A DNA stretch of 56,038 bases from Clostridium rectalis. GTDB lineage: Bacteria; Bacillota; Clostridia; Clostridiales; Clostridiaceae. The notes under the pieces are model-generated. The model saw only the letters and a list, made by a program, of their open reading frames with translations. It made no database searches and was not told the origin of the DNA. The stretch is taken from assembly GCF_900626095.1 (NCBI RefSeq), contig NZ_UYZZ01000013.1, positions 1 to 56,038 of the forward strand, read 5' to 3'. Shown piece by piece: positions 16,796-27,541 of the stretch; the stretch's first letter is position 1; each line of letters starts with the position of its first letter. The position numbers and the translations under genes were made by a program.

Positions 16796-19700
16796 ATGAA
16801 ATTTCTAAAGGTACTATGGAGTGATATTCGAACTATTTGTAAAAGTAAGCTTATATTGGCCGCGCTAATTGCAGTATTAGTATTACCCCTTATGTATGGC
16901 GGTCTTTATCTTGCGTCCTCTTGGGATCCTTATGGAGCAACACAACATCTACCTGTTGCAGTAGTTAATCTCGATGAAGGTAGTGAGATTGATGATTCCT
17001 TTGTAAACTATGGTGATGATGTAGTTGACAACCTAAAAGAAAATGATGACTTAGGGTGGCAATTTGTAAAAACTGTAGAGGAGGCTAAAAAAGGTCTGGA
17101 GGGAGATAAATACTACGGAATGGTAGTAATTCCTAAAGACTTTTCAAAAAAAATTACAGACCTACAAGATGGGATGCTAGAGAAACCCAGATTTATATTT
17201 ATGGGAAACAAAAAGAAAAACTACATAGTAGGATTGATATGCGATAAGGCAGCCACAGCTCTTGACGAAAGTCTATCCAGAAATGTAGCAAGTAATTTTG
17301 CAGATATAGTTATAGATAAAGTATACGATGTAAGGGATGGATTAGAAGACGCTGCTAATGGTACTGCCATAGCAAAAGATGGAGTTACAGAGCTTAAGGA
17401 CAAGGTACCCGTACTTGAAAACGGAATTAGCAAACTATTTGATGGAGCTGATACACTTAATTCAAAACTTGATGATGCAAGAGATGGAAGTGAAACTCTT
17501 AAAGATGGTGTAGGAACCTTAAAGGGGAAAATGCCAGATTTAGTAGATGGAGTTAATAGACTTTTTACAGCTTCAGATAATATGACTAAAAGTATAGGTG
17601 ATGCTTATGATGGTAGTGTTAAATTAAAAGGCGGTGCTTTAGAGTTAGAAAGCAAACTCCCAGATCTTACAGATGGTGTAGATCAACTAACAGATGGTTC
17701 TGAATCATTAAAAGAAGGTTTAGGACAAGTTAATGACAAAATGCCAGATCTTTTAGATGGAGTAGATAAACTAAAAGATGGTGCTGGGGACTTAAGAGAT
17801 GGACTTAAAAAAGCAGTAAATAGTATAACAGATAAGCTTGGGGAAATAGAAGATAAAAAAGAGAAAGATAAAGAAAATAAAAAATCATTAAAGGTAAGCA
17901 AAGTTTTTAAAGAAGATAAGGAAGATAAAAGTTTAAAGGACCAGGCAGCTTTAAAAATTGCTAATGAATTAAAACCTATAATTCCTTCACTTATTAGTGA
18001 AGATAAATTACCTACTATGGTAAAAGGACTTATAGGTATGGAATCTGTATTAGCAGGAGTAGAAGATAAGGTTCCAAAAGATCAAAAATCTAGTATAAAT
18101 TCTTTAAAATTAAGTATTATACAAGATAAAGAAGATATGACAAAGCTTACTAAAGCACTTAGAAACATTAATGATTCAAATAACATAAATGAAGCTGTAA
18201 TGGATCTTTCAAGACTACTTGTTAGGAAGGATTTAGATAATAAATATTCAGTGCTGGAAAACACCATTAGAGACTCAAATAAATTTGGGGAAATAGTAAA
18301 GATTTATACTGGCTCAATGGGTATTAATATAGACAATGTGCCTATAGAAAAATTACCAGATGAATTAAAGCCTGTAAAGATAGTATATGATGGTTCTAAA
18401 AAGATTTCTACTATATTAACAGTAAAATTACAACAGGAAAAAGATACTATTAAAAAGTTAAAAGATGGACTTAATATGTATCAGTTAATGTATGTGGCAG
18501 ATGAATATGATGAAAGTACAGTAAAAAATCTAGGTAGTATAGTAAGTGGATTAAATAAGCTTTATGAAGGATCAGAAAAACTTTATAAAGGATTAGATGA
18601 GCTTTATACTAGTTCAGAATCCTTGAGTAATGGACTCTCATTACTTCATACAGGTTCTAAGGATTTAGAAGATGGATTAGGTAAATTTTCTGATAATGTA
18701 CCTGCACTATCAAATGGAGTTTCCATGCTTTCAGATGGTACTAGAGATTTAAGTGATGGACTTTTTAAGCTTAATAAGGGATCTGATACCTTTACAGAAA
18801 AGGTAGGGGAACTGAGAGAAAAGGCTCCAGACCTTGAAGAAGGTGTAAGTGAATTATATGATGGTACTTTTGATTTATCTGATGGACTTGTAAAACTTCA
18901 TGATGGGTCAGGAAAACTTAGAGATGGACTAGAAACCCTTAAAGATAAAATGCCAGATTTAAGAGATGGAGTGGATAAACTTTATGAAGGTTTAGCACTG
19001 CTTAAAGATAAAATGGCAGAAGGAGCAGAAAAGGTTGCAGATAAGTTAGTTAACTCAAGTAAGGCAACTGGAGAATTTATAGGAGAACCAATAGACTTAG
19101 ATGATACTCCACTATATGAAGTGGATAAGTATGGTGTAGGATTAGCTCCTTACTTTATATCACTTGCTTTATGGGTTGGAGCGTTATTAATGTTCTTCGT
19201 AGTTTCAGACAAAGTACCAAAGGGTATTGGCGCAAGACCAACTACTGTAGTACTTTCTAAGTACTTAGCTTATTGTGTTATGGGTGCAGTACAAGCCATA
19301 TTAGTAAGTTTATTTGTTATGAAATTAGGACTTGTTCCCGTTCACACAACAATGTATTTTGTATTTAATGTGTTCTTGTCCTTTGTATTCGTAGCTGTAG
19401 CTCAAAACTTTGTATTTATATTTGGAGATGCAGGAAAGATGCTTGTAATAGTTGGACTTTTATTACAGTTAACATCTTCTGGTGGTACATTCCCAAAAGA
19501 ATTATTACCACCATTTTTCCAAAAATTAAATCCTTATATGCCATTTACTCACTCTATTGCAGCAATGAAGGAAATAAATTCAGGAATGGATGTGGCAGAA
19601 TTCAAGAAGGAAACTATGTTCTTAGTTAAAGTACTAGTAGCATTCTTAACTGCAACTATGTTATTTAAGCGTATATCAGATAAGATTAGAGGAGATGTTG

Positions 19701-19810
19701 AAATAGAAGGAGAAAGAGCAAGGGCTATAAGTGAAATAGAAGCGGAAATAGAAGCTGAAGCAGAAAAAGCTGTGGATGTAGATGATAATGGAAAAGGACT
19801 AGGAGTATAA
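16796..19810 (+). CDS. yhgE: YhgE/Pip family membrane protein
   Basis: This is a protein of 1004 residues. It has an N-terminal transmembrane helix (about 17-41), the typical Pip N-domain (LPVAVVNLDEG motif), and a very long extracytoplasmic region of repeated DG-x-x-L helical units (about 180-360 and 580-740) that should form coiled coils. Five or so C-terminal helices form an ABC-2-like membrane domain (about 770-960), followed by an acidic tail. In Bacillus and Lactococcus such proteins are phage receptors (YueB, Pip) or secretion-related (EsaA-like). The start follows AGAGGGAGAGGGC. It is probably a single transcription unit, with a promoter/operator upstream and a strong terminator downstream. 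Confidence 0.88.
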   Translation: MKFLKVLWSDIRTICKSKLILAALIAVLVLPLMYGGLYLASSWDPYGATQHLPVAVVNLDEGSEIDDSFVNYGDDVVDNLKENDDLGWQFVKTVEEAKKGLEGDKYYGMVVIPKDFSKKITDLQDGMLEKPRFIFMGNKKKNYIVGLICDKAATALDESLSRNVASNFADIVIDKVYDVRDGLEDAANGTAIAKDGVTELKDKVPVLENGISKLFDGADTLNSKLDDARDGSETLKDGVGTLKGKMPDLVDGVNRLFTASDNMTKSIGDAYDGSVKLKGGALELESKLPDLTDGVDQLTDGSESLKEGLGQVNDKMPDLLDGVDKLKDGAGDLRDGLKKAVNSITDKLGEIEDKKEKDKENKKSLKVSKVFKEDKEDKSLKDQAALKIANELKPIIPSLISEDKLPTMVKGLIGMESVLAGVEDKVPKDQKSSINSLKLSIIQDKEDMTKLTKALRNINDSNNINEAVMDLSRLLVRKDLDNKYSVLENTIRDSNKFGEIVKIYTGSMGINIDNVPIEKLPDELKPVKIVYDGSKKISTILTVKLQQEKDTIKKLKDGLNMYQLMYVADEYDESTVKNLGSIVSGLNKLYEGSEKLYKGLDELYTSSESLSNGLSLLHTGSKDLEDGLGKFSDNVPALSNGVSMLSDGTRDLSDGLFKLNKGSDTFTEKVGELREKAPDLEEGVSELYDGTFDLSDGLVKLHDGSGKLRDGLETLKDKMPDLRDGVDKLYEGLALLKDKMAEGAEKVADKLVNSSKATGEFIGEPIDLDDTPLYEVDKYGVGLAPYFISLALWVGALLMFFVVSDKVPKGIGARPTTVVLSKYLAYCVMGAVQAILVSLFVMKLGLVPVHTTMYFVFNVFLSFVFVAVAQNFVFIFGDAGKMLVIVGLLLQLTSSGGTFPKELLPPFFQKLNPYMPFTHSIAAMKEINSGMDVAEFKKETMFLVKVLVAFLTATMLFKRISDKIRGDVEIEGERARAISEIEAEIEAEAEKAVDVDDNGKGLGV

Positions 19811-19818
19811 GTAATAAA

Positions 19819-19864
19819 AATACCAGTTATAGTATAAAAATATGTGCTATAACTGGTATTATTA
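19819..19864 (+). terminator. Rho-independent terminator after the YhgE gene
   Basis: The arms AATACCAGTTATAG (19819-19832) and CTATAACTGGTATT (19847-19860) are perfectly complementary over 14 bp. A weak U-tract follows. Confidence 0.85.
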
Positions 19865-19912
19865 CCAATTTAATAGAAATTTTAACTAAATTTTACAGGA
19901 GAGGTGAAATAA

Positions 19913-21991
19913 ATGGATAAAAGAAAGTTAGCTTTAATAGTAGCTATTACTACTGTTACAATATCTACGGAACCATTATTTACAGCTAATGTATATGCCA
20001 TGGAAGGGAATAATAAAATTTTAGCTACTAGCTATACTGATAGTAAAAATATTACCTTTGAAGATAAAAATTTAGAGAAAGTTATAAGAGAAGAGCTTGA
20101 TAAACCGGTGGGAAAGCTTACAGATAATGATCTTTCACATATTATCAACTTAGAGATAAGAAATAAAAATATCAAAAGTCTTAAGGGAATAGAAAAATTA
20201 ACTAGTATGCAGTCTATAGATGCAACGGGAAATAAAATTAAGGATATTTCTTATATAAAGGAATGTACAAATTTAAGAAAAGTTAATTTATCTTCAAATG
20301 ACATAGAGGATATATCTGCACTTTCAAAGTTAACTATATTAGAAAAGCTTTATTTAAAAGATAATAAAATTAAAAATTTAGAAGCTTTAGAGGATTTAAA
20401 AGAACTAATTGAGCTGGATTTAAGTAAAAATGAGTTTAAAAATATTGAGTATATAATTCATTTAAGAAATCTTGAAACTTTAACTTTATCAGATAATGAA
20501 CTTACAAGTAAGGATATTGATAAAATAGGATCACTTAGAGATAGTTTAAAGAATCTTACTTTAAGTAAAAATAAGATTACTGATTTGGAAGCTATAAGAC
20601 TTTTAAATAATTTAACTAAGCTTTATATTGACGATAATGAAGTTACTGATGTGTATCCACTTAAAAATATGTCAAGCCTAGAAAGACTTAATATAGATAA
20701 AAATAAAATAAGCAATCTTTTTGAACTTGAGGATAATCATTATTTAGAATGGGTTAAGTATAGAGGAAAAGAAATAACAGACATAGGAAGTTTAGGCCAT
20801 ATAATAGAACAGGCTAATGTGGACGTTAATTTTCAAGATAAAAATCTTGAAAAAGAAATAAGAAAAAAGATAGAGAAACCTATAGGACAGTTAAAGCTTG
20901 CGGATGTTGAATTTATAAAAAACTTAAATTTATTTGGTAAGAATATAAAAAATCTTTCAGGTATGGAGTATTTAAGGGGACTTAAGTCATTAAACCTTGG
21001 TAAAAATAATATTAGGGATATTGAAAATCTTAGAGACTTAGAGGATTTAGAGAACTTATACCTTTATAAAACAAAAATTAATGATATTGAGCCTTTAAGG
21101 GATCTTGAAAATTTAAAAAATTTGCAAATAACTAATACAAAAATATCAGATATAGTAGCTTTAAAGGATTTAACAAATCTTATTAGTTTAGACTTAAGCG
21201 AAAATCAGATAACAGATGTGGAGGACTTAAAGGATTTAAGGAGTCTTCTAAGTCTTAACATAAGTAAAAATCATGTTAAGGATATTAGCATGTTAGTAGA
21301 ACTTACGGATTTAACAAAGCTAGATGTAAGTGAAAATAATATATCTGATGTTAGTATTATTAAATATATGCCAGATTTAAAGAGATTTTCAGCGGATAAA
21401 AATAAAATTAAAACTATAGAAGATATTAAGTGTGCCAAGGATTTAGAATGGCTTTCAGTAAATGAGAATAATATTTCTAATTTATCTGGACTAGAGAATT
21501 TAATTGAGGTTAAAGAAATACATGCAGATAAAAATAAAATATCTAATATAAACTCACTTAAAAATCTTATAAATCTTGAAACTCTAAGCCTTATGGAAAA
21601 TAAGGTAGAAAATATAAAAGCATTAGAAAATTTAAGTGATATTAAGAATCTATATTTATATGAAAATAAGATAAAGGACATTAGCCCAATTAAATCTATG
21701 GATGGAATGGTAAGGTTATTCTTAGATAAAAATGAGATAGTAGATGTATCTCCACTGGCAAAAATGGAGGGACTTAAGGTATTATCTATAGGTGAAAACA
21801 AAGTAAGGGATATTTCTGCCTTAAAAAATCTACAAGACCTTGAGACTTTAGATGTATCAGACAATGAATTAAGGGATATTACTGTGGTTAAATCTCTATC
21901 TTCATTAGAGAAATTTATGGTTAAGGATAACGATAATGTACCTAAGTATCAGATTAATTCTCTTCCAAGAGAAATTGACGTAACACACTAA
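19913..21991 (+). CDS. Secreted leucine-rich-repeat protein 1
   Basis: This is a protein of 692 residues with a signal peptide (RKLALIVAITTVTISTEPLF, cleavage near VYAME). The mature protein is two similar halves. Each starts with a helical cap (FEDKNLEKVIREEL near 48; FQDKNLEKEIRKKI near 305) and runs into about ten 22-residue LRRs of the form L-x-x-L-x-L-x-x-N-x-I-x-D-I-x-x-L, the bacterial internalin-like class. There is no LPXTG, SLH or CWB motif, so it is secreted or held by its neighbours. The start follows AGGAGAGGTG. The next gene is a paralogue 12 bp downstream, so the two are co-transcribed. The binding partner is unknown. Confidence 0.85.
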   Translation: MDKRKLALIVAITTVTISTEPLFTANVYAMEGNNKILATSYTDSKNITFEDKNLEKVIREELDKPVGKLTDNDLSHIINLEIRNKNIKSLKGIEKLTSMQSIDATGNKIKDISYIKECTNLRKVNLSSNDIEDISALSKLTILEKLYLKDNKIKNLEALEDLKELIELDLSKNEFKNIEYIIHLRNLETLTLSDNELTSKDIDKIGSLRDSLKNLTLSKNKITDLEAIRLLNNLTKLYIDDNEVTDVYPLKNMSSLERLNIDKNKISNLFELEDNHYLEWVKYRGKEITDIGSLGHIIEQANVDVNFQDKNLEKEIRKKIEKPIGQLKLADVEFIKNLNLFGKNIKNLSGMEYLRGLKSLNLGKNNIRDIENLRDLEDLENLYLYKTKINDIEPLRDLENLKNLQITNTKISDIVALKDLTNLISLDLSENQITDVEDLKDLRSLLSLNISKNHVKDISMLVELTDLTKLDVSENNISDVSIIKYMPDLKRFSADKNKIKTIEDIKCAKDLEWLSVNENNISNLSGLENLIEVKEIHADKNKISNINSLKNLINLETLSLMENKVENIKALENLSDIKNLYLYENKIKDISPIKSMDGMVRLFLDKNEIVDVSPLAKMEGLKVLSIGENKVRDISALKNLQDLETLDVSDNELRDITVVKSLSSLEKFMVKDNDNVPKYQINSLPREIDVTH

Positions 21992-22003
21992 GGGGGTAAT
22001 TTT

Positions 22004-24085
22004 GTGAATAAGAAAAAGATTTCTCTTATTATAGCTGGCTTTTTAGTTTGCGTTTGTAGTGTTACTGTGCTAGCAAGTTCTAATATAAAAATATTTGGTA
22101 AAAATATTTCATTAAATACTGCACAGGCATCACATTCATTTAATTCAGATGATGTTAAGTTTCCGGATAAAAACTTTGATGAGGCTGTAAGAATAGCTAT
22201 AAATAAGGTGGATCAAAAGATAAGTAAAAATGATTTATTACACGTAAATAAACTTACTTTAAGAAGTAAAAATATAAAGGATATTGCTGGACTAGAACTT
22301 TTTGAAAATCTACAAGTTTTAGATTTAAGTAACAATGATATATCAGATTTAACACCACTTTCAAATTTAAAATATTTAAAGCATTTAACAATGTATAAAA
22401 ACAATATATCAAATGTTAGTCCTTTAAGTGGACTTGAAAGCCTTGAAAGGTTAAATTTAAAGGATAATAAAGTAAAGCTAATAGATGCATTAGGAGAACT
22501 TAAAAATCTTAAGGAATTAGATTTATCTAAAAATAAGGTATCCAATCCTAAGCCTTTAAATAAGCTAGAGAAATTAGCCGTTATAAATTTAGCAGATAAT
22601 AAAATAAAGGAAGGGGAAGACTTAGAACAATTAAAGTGTGTAGATACTTTAATACTTAACAAAAATACCATAAGTGATGTAGAGCCATTAAGCAAAATAA
22701 AGACTTTACAAAAACTTTATTTAGATGAGAATTTAATAAAGAGAATAGAGCCTCTTAAAAATCTTCCAAAGCTTAAAAGGTTAAGTGTAAATAAAAATGA
22801 AATAAAGGATATGGCAGTGCTTAAAAATTTCAAAAGTATCCAATATGTTAAATATAGAAATACAGAATTATTTGATATGTCAGGGCTTAATGCACTAGTT
22901 TCTGATCCAAATAAAATAGTTAAATTTGCAGATAAGAATTTGGAAAGAGAAGTAAGAAAGAAAATTGAAAAACCTAAAGGAGATATAAAGAAAGCTGAAC
23001 TTGATAGAGTTACAGAGCTTAATTTATGGGATAAGAATATAACTAATCTATCTGGTATAGAAAACTTTATGGATCTTAAAATCATAAATCTTGGCAAAAA
23101 TAACATTACAGATTTAACTCCAATTGGAAAAGTTGAATCTCTTGAAAATTTATATTTAAATAAAACTAATATAAGTACTATAGAGCCTTTGAAAAATTTA
23201 AGTAATTTAAAGACTTTAGTTATAAATAATACTAAGGTTTCCAGTTTAAAACCTCTTAAAAATTTAGTTAACTTAAAGAGTGTAACTTTAGGAGAGAATA
23301 ATATTTCATCTTTAGATGGTTTACAAAGTCTTTATAACTTAGAGTCACTTGATATTAATAAAAATAATATTAAAGGTTTAGGGGAGCTTAGAGAACTAAC
23401 TGAATTAACGACTTTAAATGTTAATGAAAATGCTGTATCAGATTTAAGTGTTTTATCAAACCTTAAAAATCTTGAAAGAGTTTCATTTAACAAAAATAGT
23501 GTTTCATCTTTAGGATCACTTGCATCTTTAACAGAGCTAAAATGGATTACCGCTCGTGAAAATAATTTATCTAGTTTATCTGGTATAGAAAATCTTGTAA
23601 ACTTAAAGGAAGTTATTGTAGATAGAAACCATATTACAGATATAAGTGCTGTATCAAAACTTGAAAATATAGAAACATTAAGCTTTAGAACTAATAATAT
23701 TTCAGATGTAACTGCACTTAGTGGATTAACATCACTTAGAAATTTATACTTATATGAAAATAATGTTTCAAGTATTGCGCCACTTTCAAAATTAGATGGA
23801 CTTGCTAGATTATATGCAGATAAAAATAATATAAGTGATATTACTCCTGTAGCTAATATGAAAAATCTTCAGATTCTATCTTTAGGTGATAATAATATAT
23901 CAAACATTTCACCAGTTGCAGGATTAAATAGACTTGAAACACTTGATGTATCTGATAATAATATCACAGATATAAGCTCAGCTATAAACCTACCAAGTCT
24001 TACAGATTTAATACTTACAAATGACAATAAGATTCCTCAGGGGCAGCTGGATTCAATACCAGATTCAATAAGTGTAACTAAATAA
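22004..24085 (+). CDS. Secreted leucine-rich-repeat protein 2 (tandem paralogue)
   Basis: This is a protein of 693 residues starting at GTG after a GGGGG ribosome site, 12 bp past the previous stop. The signal peptide is NKKKISLIIAGFLVCVCSV with cleavage near VLASS or QASHS. It shares the two-half cap-plus-LRR architecture of its neighbour (caps FPDKNFDEAVRIAI and FADKNLEREVRKKI). It ends with the same type of short C-terminal segment (LDSIPDSISVT here; NSLPREIDVT upstream). The pair arose by tandem duplication and has diverged on the exposed LRR faces. No anchoring motif is seen. Confidence 0.85.
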   Translation: MNKKKISLIIAGFLVCVCSVTVLASSNIKIFGKNISLNTAQASHSFNSDDVKFPDKNFDEAVRIAINKVDQKISKNDLLHVNKLTLRSKNIKDIAGLELFENLQVLDLSNNDISDLTPLSNLKYLKHLTMYKNNISNVSPLSGLESLERLNLKDNKVKLIDALGELKNLKELDLSKNKVSNPKPLNKLEKLAVINLADNKIKEGEDLEQLKCVDTLILNKNTISDVEPLSKIKTLQKLYLDENLIKRIEPLKNLPKLKRLSVNKNEIKDMAVLKNFKSIQYVKYRNTELFDMSGLNALVSDPNKIVKFADKNLEREVRKKIEKPKGDIKKAELDRVTELNLWDKNITNLSGIENFMDLKIINLGKNNITDLTPIGKVESLENLYLNKTNISTIEPLKNLSNLKTLVINNTKVSSLKPLKNLVNLKSVTLGENNISSLDGLQSLYNLESLDINKNNIKGLGELRELTELTTLNVNENAVSDLSVLSNLKNLERVSFNKNSVSSLGSLASLTELKWITARENNLSSLSGIENLVNLKEVIVDRNHITDISAVSKLENIETLSFRTNNISDVTALSGLTSLRNLYLYENNVSSIAPLSKLDGLARLYADKNNISDITPVANMKNLQILSLGDNNISNISPVAGLNRLETLDVSDNNITDISSAINLPSLTDLILTNDNKIPQGQLDSIPDSISVTK

Positions 24086-24502
24086 AAAAATATTGAAATA
24101 ATAAAGTATAAGGGATTATTTCTTTAAGAAATTAAAAATGCTATATACAGGTTTTAAAAAATATTTTTAAAACTTAAATTTAGGAGGGTATATTGTATTA
24201 TAATTTTTAAAGGGACAGTCCCTTATTTTTATGCTACTTCTCTAATAATATTATATTTGTGAAAGTGGAAGTGAAAACTTATTATAATGCTAATAAATTT
24301 TTAAAATAGAGTTTTATTTAAAGCGTAATTATTTCCCAGGAAAGCTTTAATACCAAAGTTTATAAAAAAGATACAAATCCAACATGTATTTTATAATCTT
24401 AAAAGCTAGTTGGTTTTGTATCTTTCTATAATATAGTTATTATAAAAATTAAATTATTAGGATAATATGGCATTACATAACAAGTCTTTTAAGATAACTG
24501 TT
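24086..24502. other. Intergenic region with two hairpins
   Basis: Two structures are visible. AAGGGAC/GTCCCTT at 24209-24224 is followed by ATTTTT. A long stem pairs AAAGATACAAATCCAAC (24367-24383) with GTTGGTTTTGTATCTTT (24409-24425). Either could terminate the LRR operon. The GGGACAGTCC core also occurs at 15082-15091 and may be a dispersed short repeat. No gene is seen. Confidence 0.55.
24367..24425. terminator. Probable terminator hairpin between the LRR operon and the BclA-like gene
   Basis: The 17-nt arms differ by one mismatch, and the right arm ends in T-rich sequence. The position between convergent genes suits a terminator for both strands. Confidence 0.6.
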
Positions 24503-25150
24503 TTATACAACTCGTTGAACCATTAAAATAGCTCCCGAACCTGTAACAGAAAAGAAAAATGTTGTAGGGTTATTAGATGACGACATCTGAATTGTTAGTT
24601 GATCACCAGTATCCAGCAAATAATAATTTGAAGGAACAAATGTGGTTGTGGTATCACCGGTTGATAGCAAAGCCTGATTTGTGTTTATCTGTGCTGATCC
24701 GTTAATGGCTAAGGAAGTAAATACGACGTCATCTGGAGAAGTACTACCTGCTACATGTACATCTACACGATATATGCCTCTTTCTACAATAGTTATGGTA
24801 TTTGCTGTGGAGTAGTCCACATTATTGGATTCATTGCTTTGGATAGTTAAAGGTACAACAGTAGGTGTTGTAGTTAAAGCCATAGTACCAACTGCTATCA
24901 TCAAACCACCAAAGGCACTTACAAATCCACCAGTTGGGCCGGTGGGACCAGTAATCCCTTGTAAACCGGTAGCTCCAGTAACCCCTCTTAAACCTGTGGG
25001 ACCGGTAATTCCTCTTATGCCGGTAGGTCCAGTAGCTCCTCTCAAACCTGTGGGACCAGTAATTCCTTGTACACCAGTAGGCCCAGTTGCACCCCTAGGG
25101 CAGGTGCATTGACCACAAAATGGTATACATATTTTACATCCATTACTCAA
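24503..25150 (-). CDS. BclA-like collagen-repeat exosporium protein
   Basis: This is a protein of 215 residues. The N-terminus is Cys-rich (C5, C8, C12, C15, C17), followed by 18 uninterrupted G-x-y triplets dominated by GPT, GIT and GLR, and a C-terminal region of about 140 residues with the pattern of the TNF/C1q-like BclA-C trimerisation domain. The start is TTG (25148-25150) with AAGGAG nine bases upstream. Proteins of this kind form trimeric filaments on clostridial or bacillar spores. It is related to the gene at 52686. There is no clear sigma-K promoter, but expression in the mother cell is expected from the family. Confidence 0.85.
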   Translation of the reverse strand: MSNGCKICIPFCGQCTCPRGATGPTGVQGITGPTGLRGATGPTGIRGITGPTGLRGVTGATGLQGITGPTGPTGGFVSAFGGLMIAVGTMALTTTPTVVPLTIQSNESNNVDYSTANTITIVERGIYRVDVHVAGSTSPDDVVFTSLAINGSAQINTNQALLSTGDTTTTFVPSNYYLLDTGDQLTIQMSSSNNPTTFFFSVTGSGAILMVQRVV

Positions 25151-25558
25151 ATAAATCCACTCCTTATTTTAATGATATTATTGTATTTCGTTATAAATAT
25201 TAGTTAGTATTACTATATAATATGATTGATTTTAATTTTGGGTATAGCATAATTAAATTACATATTTTAAATAAATATAAAAGAATGGATGTTAATGAAT
25301 TCAGCCTTTTTAAAGGATGTTTGGCTACATAGGGCATATGCTATTGTTAGATTATATATTAATTGGGGCTCTTTATTTACAAGGTAGAGTTGAAGGGGTG
25401 ATAGATTTTTATATAAAATATGGATATGATTTCCTTAAAGTATTTAGAAGAACTTTTAAAAGTGTACATAAAAAAGTGCATTTATGATTTTTAGATTTCT
25501 TTAATTATTATTACATAATTTACAAATAAATCCAAATTAAATTTAAATACAGATATAA
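25151..25558. other. Spacer between the BclA-like gene and the transporter terminator
   Basis: This is AT-rich and should contain the minus-strand promoter of the collagen-like gene. No gene, RNA or strong motif was seen. Confidence 0.35.
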
Positions 25559-25590
25559 AAAATCCCCCATGTAATTGCATGGGGGATTTT
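25559..25590 (-). terminator. Rho-independent terminator of the transporter gene
   Basis: AAAATCCCCCATG and CATGGGGGATTTT are perfect 13-bp arms around TAATTG. The minus-strand side continues with T residues. It lies about 80 nt past the stop of the transporter gene. Confidence 0.9.
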
Positions 25591-25671
25591 CTAATGTTGA
25601 ACCTTATAAGGAAGTTTAGTTCTTTACTTTAAGTAAAGTGTTCCTTCAAAGGGGATAGCTTAATTTATATT

Positions 25672-27021
25672 TTATCCAATACCACCGTAAAATATACCAA
25701 GAATATAAACAATTATTGAAAGACCACAGAATACATATTTTGTCATAGGTTCAAACCAAGAACCTAATTTTTTCTGACAGCCTAATTCTACTTCAGATCT
25801 GGCAAACTCTGAACCGCAAACCCAGAAAAACATAACTGCTGCAAGGATTGCCCCAAGAGGAATAACATAAATAGACATAATGTCCATCCAAATGGCAAGT
25901 TTATTTGAATCTTCAAGTATTATTCCTGAAAAAAGCCCAATTATTGCAATTACAAGTACTGCAGCTTTTCTAGAAAATTTAAATCTTTCTTGAAGGGTTT
26001 CAATGGAAGCTTCAAATAAATTCATTAATGAAGTAACTCCAGCAAATAAAACAGCTATAAAGAAAATAATTGAAAATAAATTTCCAGCAGGCATTTGCTT
26101 AAATACACTAGGCATAATAATAAACATAAGAGGTGGTCCAGCAGCAGGATCCATTTTAAATGCAAAAACTGAGGGAATTATTACTAATCCTGCAAGTATG
26201 GCTGAAAGTGTACCAAATATAGCCACATATTTTGCGCTGTCAACTATATCTTCTGTTTTCTTTAAATAACTTCCATACACTACGGTACCGGAACCTGCTA
26301 AAGAAAGTGAAAAGAATGCTTGCCCTAAAGCAAATACCCAAGTTTTGGGGTTAGCTAAAAACTCCCATTTTGGAATAAGTAAATATTTATATCCCTCAAT
26401 AGCTCCAGGAAGTGTGGCCACTCTAATAGCAAGAATAAGAAACAGTATAAAAAAAGCTGGCATCATAAATTTATTTACTTTTTCGATCCCTTTGGATACT
26501 CCTGCAATCATGATTACAAATGTAAGTATAAGGGATATAATATGCCAGGAAAGAGAGCCATATTTCCCGGAGATTGCTGCGAAATATGCACTACTATCGG
26601 GAGCATTTATCATTGAACCTGTAATAGAGCCAATAGTAAACCTAAATATCCAACCAACCACAACAGAATAACCAATAGCAGTACCTAAAGAGCCTATTAT
26701 AGGAATAAGACCAATAATATCACCATGTTTTTTACCACGCATCCCCATAGCTTTTTTAAAAGCACCTAAGGGACCTGTTTGCATAGCACGACCAAAGGAC
26801 ATTTCTCCAATAACTCCTGTAAAACCAATAACTATTATAAATATAAAGTATGGTATCAAAAAGGCTGCACCACCAAATTGACCTACGCGATAGGGGAACA
26901 TCCAAATACTACCCATGCCTACTGCAGAACCGATACAGGCTAAAATAAAACCGGTTTTAGAATTAAAAGTATCCCTATTGTCAAGGTTTGCGCAATCGTT
27001 TTCAGAGTTATTATTTTTCAT
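25672..27021 (-). CDS. NSS-family sodium:amino-acid symporter (probable tryptophan transporter)
   Basis: This is a protein of 449 residues with about 11-12 transmembrane helices and the NSS N-terminal signature (TGFILACIGSAVGMGSIWMFPYR, unwound TM1 with the Na+ and substrate site). Bacterial NSS members (LeuT, MhsT, TnaT) carry amino acids, and TnaT is a tryptophan transporter. The adjacent tryptophanase on the same strand makes tryptophan the best guess. The ATG at 27019-27021 was chosen (GAGGAGTGG upstream); an in-frame TTG six codons earlier overlaps that ribosome site. The gene is 563 bp from tnaA with hairpins between, so it may have its own promoter. Confidence 0.85.
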   Translation of the reverse strand: MKNNNSENDCANLDNRDTFNSKTGFILACIGSAVGMGSIWMFPYRVGQFGGAAFLIPYFIFIIVIGFTGVIGEMSFGRAMQTGPLGAFKKAMGMRGKKHGDIIGLIPIIGSLGTAIGYSVVVGWIFRFTIGSITGSMINAPDSSAYFAAISGKYGSLSWHIISLILTFVIMIAGVSKGIEKVNKFMMPAFFILFLILAIRVATLPGAIEGYKYLLIPKWEFLANPKTWVFALGQAFFSLSLAGSGTVVYGSYLKKTEDIVDSAKYVAIFGTLSAILAGLVIIPSVFAFKMDPAAGPPLMFIIMPSVFKQMPAGNLFSIIFFIAVLFAGVTSLMNLFEASIETLQERFKFSRKAAVLVIAIIGLFSGIILEDSNKLAIWMDIMSIYVIPLGAILAAVMFFWVCGSEFARSEVELGCQKKLGSWFEPMTKYVFCGLSIIVYILGIFYGGIG

Positions 27022-27541
27022 ACTACCACCACTCCTCAATTTATTAAATCTTAATACTTTTAGAACTAAATTTTCACTCTAAAAATATGGCCAGAAATTA
27101 CCCTAAGATATACCTTATTTATTAATCTAATGTGTTTACTTAAGTTAATAAAATGATTTATCTTGGGATAAAAATTTCTAAGCTTATATAGTTGGTAATT
27201 AAGCTTAAAGACTTTATATTTTAAAGTTTTGCATTTTGTATTTAAGGTAAGATAAACTAAAACGTGAAACTTCTTTGGAGTCTAAGATTTTTATGGTGGA
27301 ATTTTTATTGTAAATATATTTGTATAAAATATGATGAATTCAAAATCTGAATTGAAAAATTTACCTATTGTATAACTAAAAGGGGAAAGAGCTAAAAGTG
27401 TTTATTAACTCTTTTCCCCTTTGAAAACAAATTATATATATTTTAAATTTATTTAGGTGACTGTAGATATGACTATAAAGTATGTTATAATTATATTATA
27501 AGGTATATAAATTTATTAAAAATCTTTTTTATTTATATTAG
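27022..27541. other. Intergenic region with hairpins between transporter and tnaA
   Basis: Two inverted repeats are visible: CCCTAAGATA...TATCTTGGG (about 27102-27175), close to the transporter start, and AAAAGGGGAAAGAG (27378-27391) with CTCTTTTCCCCTTT (27409-27422). They may be an attenuator and a processing or termination site. No gene is seen. Confidence 0.5.

Noticed and set aside
24825-25112. Plus-strand Pro/Val-rich 95-codon frame
   Set aside because: It is the antisense of the collagen GPT repeats and not a gene.
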